Source: Rhodobacterales bacterium 52_120_T64 (GTDB lineage: Bacteria > Pseudomonadota > Alphaproteobacteria > Rhodobacterales > Rhodobacteraceae). From it: DNA of 64,000 nucleotides. Made by a program: the position numbers and the translations under genes. Below, piece after piece: positions 62,535 to 64,000 of this stretch (its first letter is position 1; each line of letters opens with the position of its first letter). Below the pieces are notes generated by a model. It was not told the DNA's origin, searched no databases, and worked only from the letters and a program-made list of their open reading frames with translations. Location of the stretch: NCBI GenBank assembly GCA_002162875.1, contig MABA01000024.1:372001-436000 (forward strand), read 5' to 3'.

Positions 62535-62857
62535 GGGGTTATGTTTACGACTTGGCGCGGGGTGCCGTCTAGGTTCAGGATGTGGATGCGCTCAATTCCT
62601 TCGGCGTCGACGGTGACGACGCCAATCCAACTGGTACCTTGCGTGATGGCTTGGGCAGTTTGGCCGTCTGGCAAGGCGATTTCGGCCGGTAACGTCAAGC
62701 GGGTCGTGACTGGACCCATGAACTTGATGACAAACAGTACAACAATGGTTAGGAGACCCAATATCATTGTCGCGGTCAGCACCGTCACCAATCGACGCAA
62801 GAAGCGCAGGTTGGCGGGTTCTGGTATCACGTCGTACTTAGGAGTTGGTTCGCTCAT
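62531..62857 (-). CDS. DUF6476-like small membrane protein
   Basis: A 108-residue protein starting MSEPTPKYDVIPEPANLRFL at ATG 62857. One membrane helix is visible at about residues 26-47 (LTATMILGLLTIVVLFVIKF), then a predicted periplasmic beta-rich part TRLTLPAEIALPDGQTAQAI and DGTPRQVVNITP. I identify it as the small roseobacter family I know as DUF6476, by the LRFLRRLVT...GLLTIV pattern. Its start shares CATG with the divergent rluD. The stop overlaps dnaG (ATGA), so it belongs to the dnaG-rpoD unit. Confidence 0.7.
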   Translation of the reverse strand: MSEPTPKYDVIPEPANLRFLRRLVTVLTATMILGLLTIVVLFVIKFMGPVTTRLTLPAEIALPDGQTAQAITQGTSWIGVVTVDAEGIERIHILNLDGTPRQVVNITP

Positions 62858-63902
62858 GGCAGACCCTTTTGAAAATCCGTTGCGGCTGGAGCTGGGGCTG
62901 ACCCCTGCTAAACGTCTTGATAAAGCTTTGGCCGCGGTTGTGCCAGAGGGCGTTACGCTTTCACGTTCGCGTTTGCAGAATTTAATTCTGGAAGGGGCTG
63001 TACGGTTGGAAGGTGGCGACGTCGCCCTCGAACCCAAAAGCAAGGTTTCAGCTGGACAAGTATGGTTGGTGGAAATGCCGGAAGTGACGGATATCGACGC
63101 AATGCCCGAGGATATTCCGGTGGATGTGGTGTTTGAGGACGAACACCTGATCGTGGTTAACAAACCATCAGGAATGGTGGTGCATCCGGCGCCGGGATCC
63201 GAGACAGGGACACTCGTTAACGCATTGTTACATCATTGCGGCGATAGTCTATCGGGAATCGGCGGGGCGAAGCGTCCGGGCATTGTGCACCGGATCGACA
63301 AGGATACATCCGGCCTGTTGGTCGTGGCAAAAACGGACGAGGCGCATCAAGGCTTGGCTGCGATGTTCGCAGCGCATGATATGAATCGTCACTATTTGGC
63401 ATTGACCTGGGGGGCTCCTTCGGGGGCAGACCCGCGATTGGCCGGAGTTAAAGGTGTAACGTTCGAACCAGGCAGTGTGATCCGGATTTCCGGTAATATC
63501 GCGCGGCATAAACATGACCGCAAGCGCATGACGGTTGTTGTGGATGCAGGGCGACACGCAATAACGCGGACACGCGTGGTGGAGGCGTTCGGGCCGTTAG
63601 AAAAACCCGTGGCTTCGCTGACCGATTGTTGGTTAGAAACAGGTCGCACCCATCAAATTCGTGTGCATATGACCTATGCTGGCCATGCGCTGGTCGGCGA
63701 CCCGGTTTATGGCTCTCGTCGTGCTATCCCAAAGGGCGCAATTTCGGCCGAGGCGGCAGACGAGCTGCGCGGGTTTAGACGCCAAGCGTTGCATGCTGCT
63801 ACGCTTGGATTTGTGCATCCGGTTACGAAGGAGAAGCTGGAGTTCAAAGCACCACTACCAGAAGATTTCGAGGCCGTGATGAAGGTTTTGCGGCGGGATT
63901 AG
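62856..63902 (+). CDS. rluD: 23S rRNA pseudouridine synthase, RluD family
   Basis: A 348-residue RluA/RluD-type enzyme. The S4 domain (about residues 10-80, RLDKALAAVVPEGVTLSRSR) precedes the catalytic domain, where the conserved Asp stands in HRIDKDTSGLLVVAK and the HQIRVHMTYAGHALVGDPVYG block follows. It modifies uridines in helix 69 of 23S rRNA if it is true RluD. The ATG at 62856 (SD AGGAG at 62840-62844) lies in a CATG shared with the divergent gene at 62857; an ATG upstream at 62541 lies inside that gene and is rejected. Confidence 0.92.
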   Translation: MADPFENPLRLELGLTPAKRLDKALAAVVPEGVTLSRSRLQNLILEGAVRLEGGDVALEPKSKVSAGQVWLVEMPEVTDIDAMPEDIPVDVVFEDEHLIVVNKPSGMVVHPAPGSETGTLVNALLHHCGDSLSGIGGAKRPGIVHRIDKDTSGLLVVAKTDEAHQGLAAMFAAHDMNRHYLALTWGAPSGADPRLAGVKGVTFEPGSVIRISGNIARHKHDRKRMTVVVDAGRHAITRTRVVEAFGPLEKPVASLTDCWLETGRTHQIRVHMTYAGHALVGDPVYGSRRAIPKGAISAEAADELRGFRRQALHAATLGFVHPVTKEKLEFKAPLPEDFEAVMKVLRRD

Positions 63903-64000
63903 GCGTCAGCGATCTTCCGGCGCAAGATGCCTTATGCGTTGAACATGCGCATCAATATCAGCGCGTATAAATTTGGAATGCACGCGTGTTTGTGAGGCGG
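63903..64000. other. End of window, no gene visible
   Basis: 98 bases with no start codon and SD pair that I can support. A heat-shock sigma factor gene often follows rluD in Rhodobacterales, so this may be its upstream region; that is inference. Confidence 0.3.

Noticed and set aside
62541-62855. N-terminal extension of RluD from the ATG at 62541
   Set aside because: It would overlap the whole divergent small gene and precede the conserved S4 domain start; ATG at 62856 has an SD and gives the normal length.
1-64000. tRNA, rRNA, CRISPR arrays, IS elements and a replication origin
   Set aside because: Reading both strands I found no tRNA-like cloverleaf with a T-loop consensus, no regularly spaced repeats of CRISPR type, no transposase and no DnaA-box cluster.

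Overview
The window is one 64 kb stretch of an alphaproteobacterial chromosome, most likely Rhodobacterales (Roseobacter group) with moderate GC. The basis is gene content and protein style: an electron-transfer-flavoprotein pair beside hydroxybutyryl-CoA dehydrogenase, a gene-transfer-agent (GTA) head-spike pair of the Rhodobacter capsulatus Rcc01079/Rcc01080 type, a membrane-anchored cytochrome c, a SoeABC-type sulfite dehydrogenase, polyamine and peptide ABC uptake systems, and the rluD / DUF6476-like / dnaG / rpoD block. The small SRP RNA is at 44.3 kb. I see no tRNA, rRNA, CRISPR array, insertion sequence or prophage body. LAYOUT. 0-8 kb: hbd (partial), a DUF6473-type protein, etfBA, the head-spike genes ghsA-ghsB on the opposite strand, a PduO-type cobalamin adenosyltransferase, a HIG1-like membrane protein, an SDR enzyme and a short MetE-like methyltransferase. 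8-14.6 kb: parC, a second SDR, an acyl-CoA synthetase, two GNAT acetyltransferases separated by a decayed copy of the synthetase 3' end, and an EamA exporter. 14.6-20.3 kb: soeABC with an unaccompanied TauA-like binding protein upstream. 20.4-30.1 kb: a polyamine island (two glutamine-synthetase-like ligases, PotFGHI-type transporter, agmatinase, a universal stress protein, a PuuB-like oxidase). 30.3-37.8 kb: an Opp-type peptide transporter and, convergent, oligoendopeptidase F. 37.9-47 kb: housekeeping genes (nuclease-like protein, DjlA-like chaperone, GNAT, cytochrome c, pheA, nudC, hemolysin-III protein, SRP RNA, rsgA) and a clear class-V aminotransferase pseudogene. 47.5-57.6 kb: nusB, ribH, ribB(A), an unknown gene and ribE, then three capsule genes kpsS-kpsD-kpsC on the other strand, then ribD-nrdR. 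57.6-64 kb: a perfect 20-bp inverted repeat, an AT-rich orphan gene, rpoD, dnaG, a DUF6476-like gene and rluD, the last two diverging from one shared CATG. HOW IT FITS. The uptake systems feed nitrogen metabolism: polyamines are imported, gamma-glutamylated and oxidised, agmatine is hydrolysed, and peptides are imported and cut by PepF. SoeABC next to a taurine-type binding protein suggests oxidation of organosulfonate-derived sulfite. The most unusual content is the GTA head-spike pair, whose fibre protein carries an SGNH esterase-like domain interrupted by a beta-rich insert. It lies apart from any GTA structural cluster and has CtrA-like half-sites upstream. The same window holds capsule genes; capsule is what head spikes bind in R. 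capsulatus. Nothing here establishes a wholly new system; the best leads are the head-spike locus, the synthetase-tail duplication, the 57.7 kb hairpin with its orphan neighbour, and the unknown gene in the riboflavin operon.
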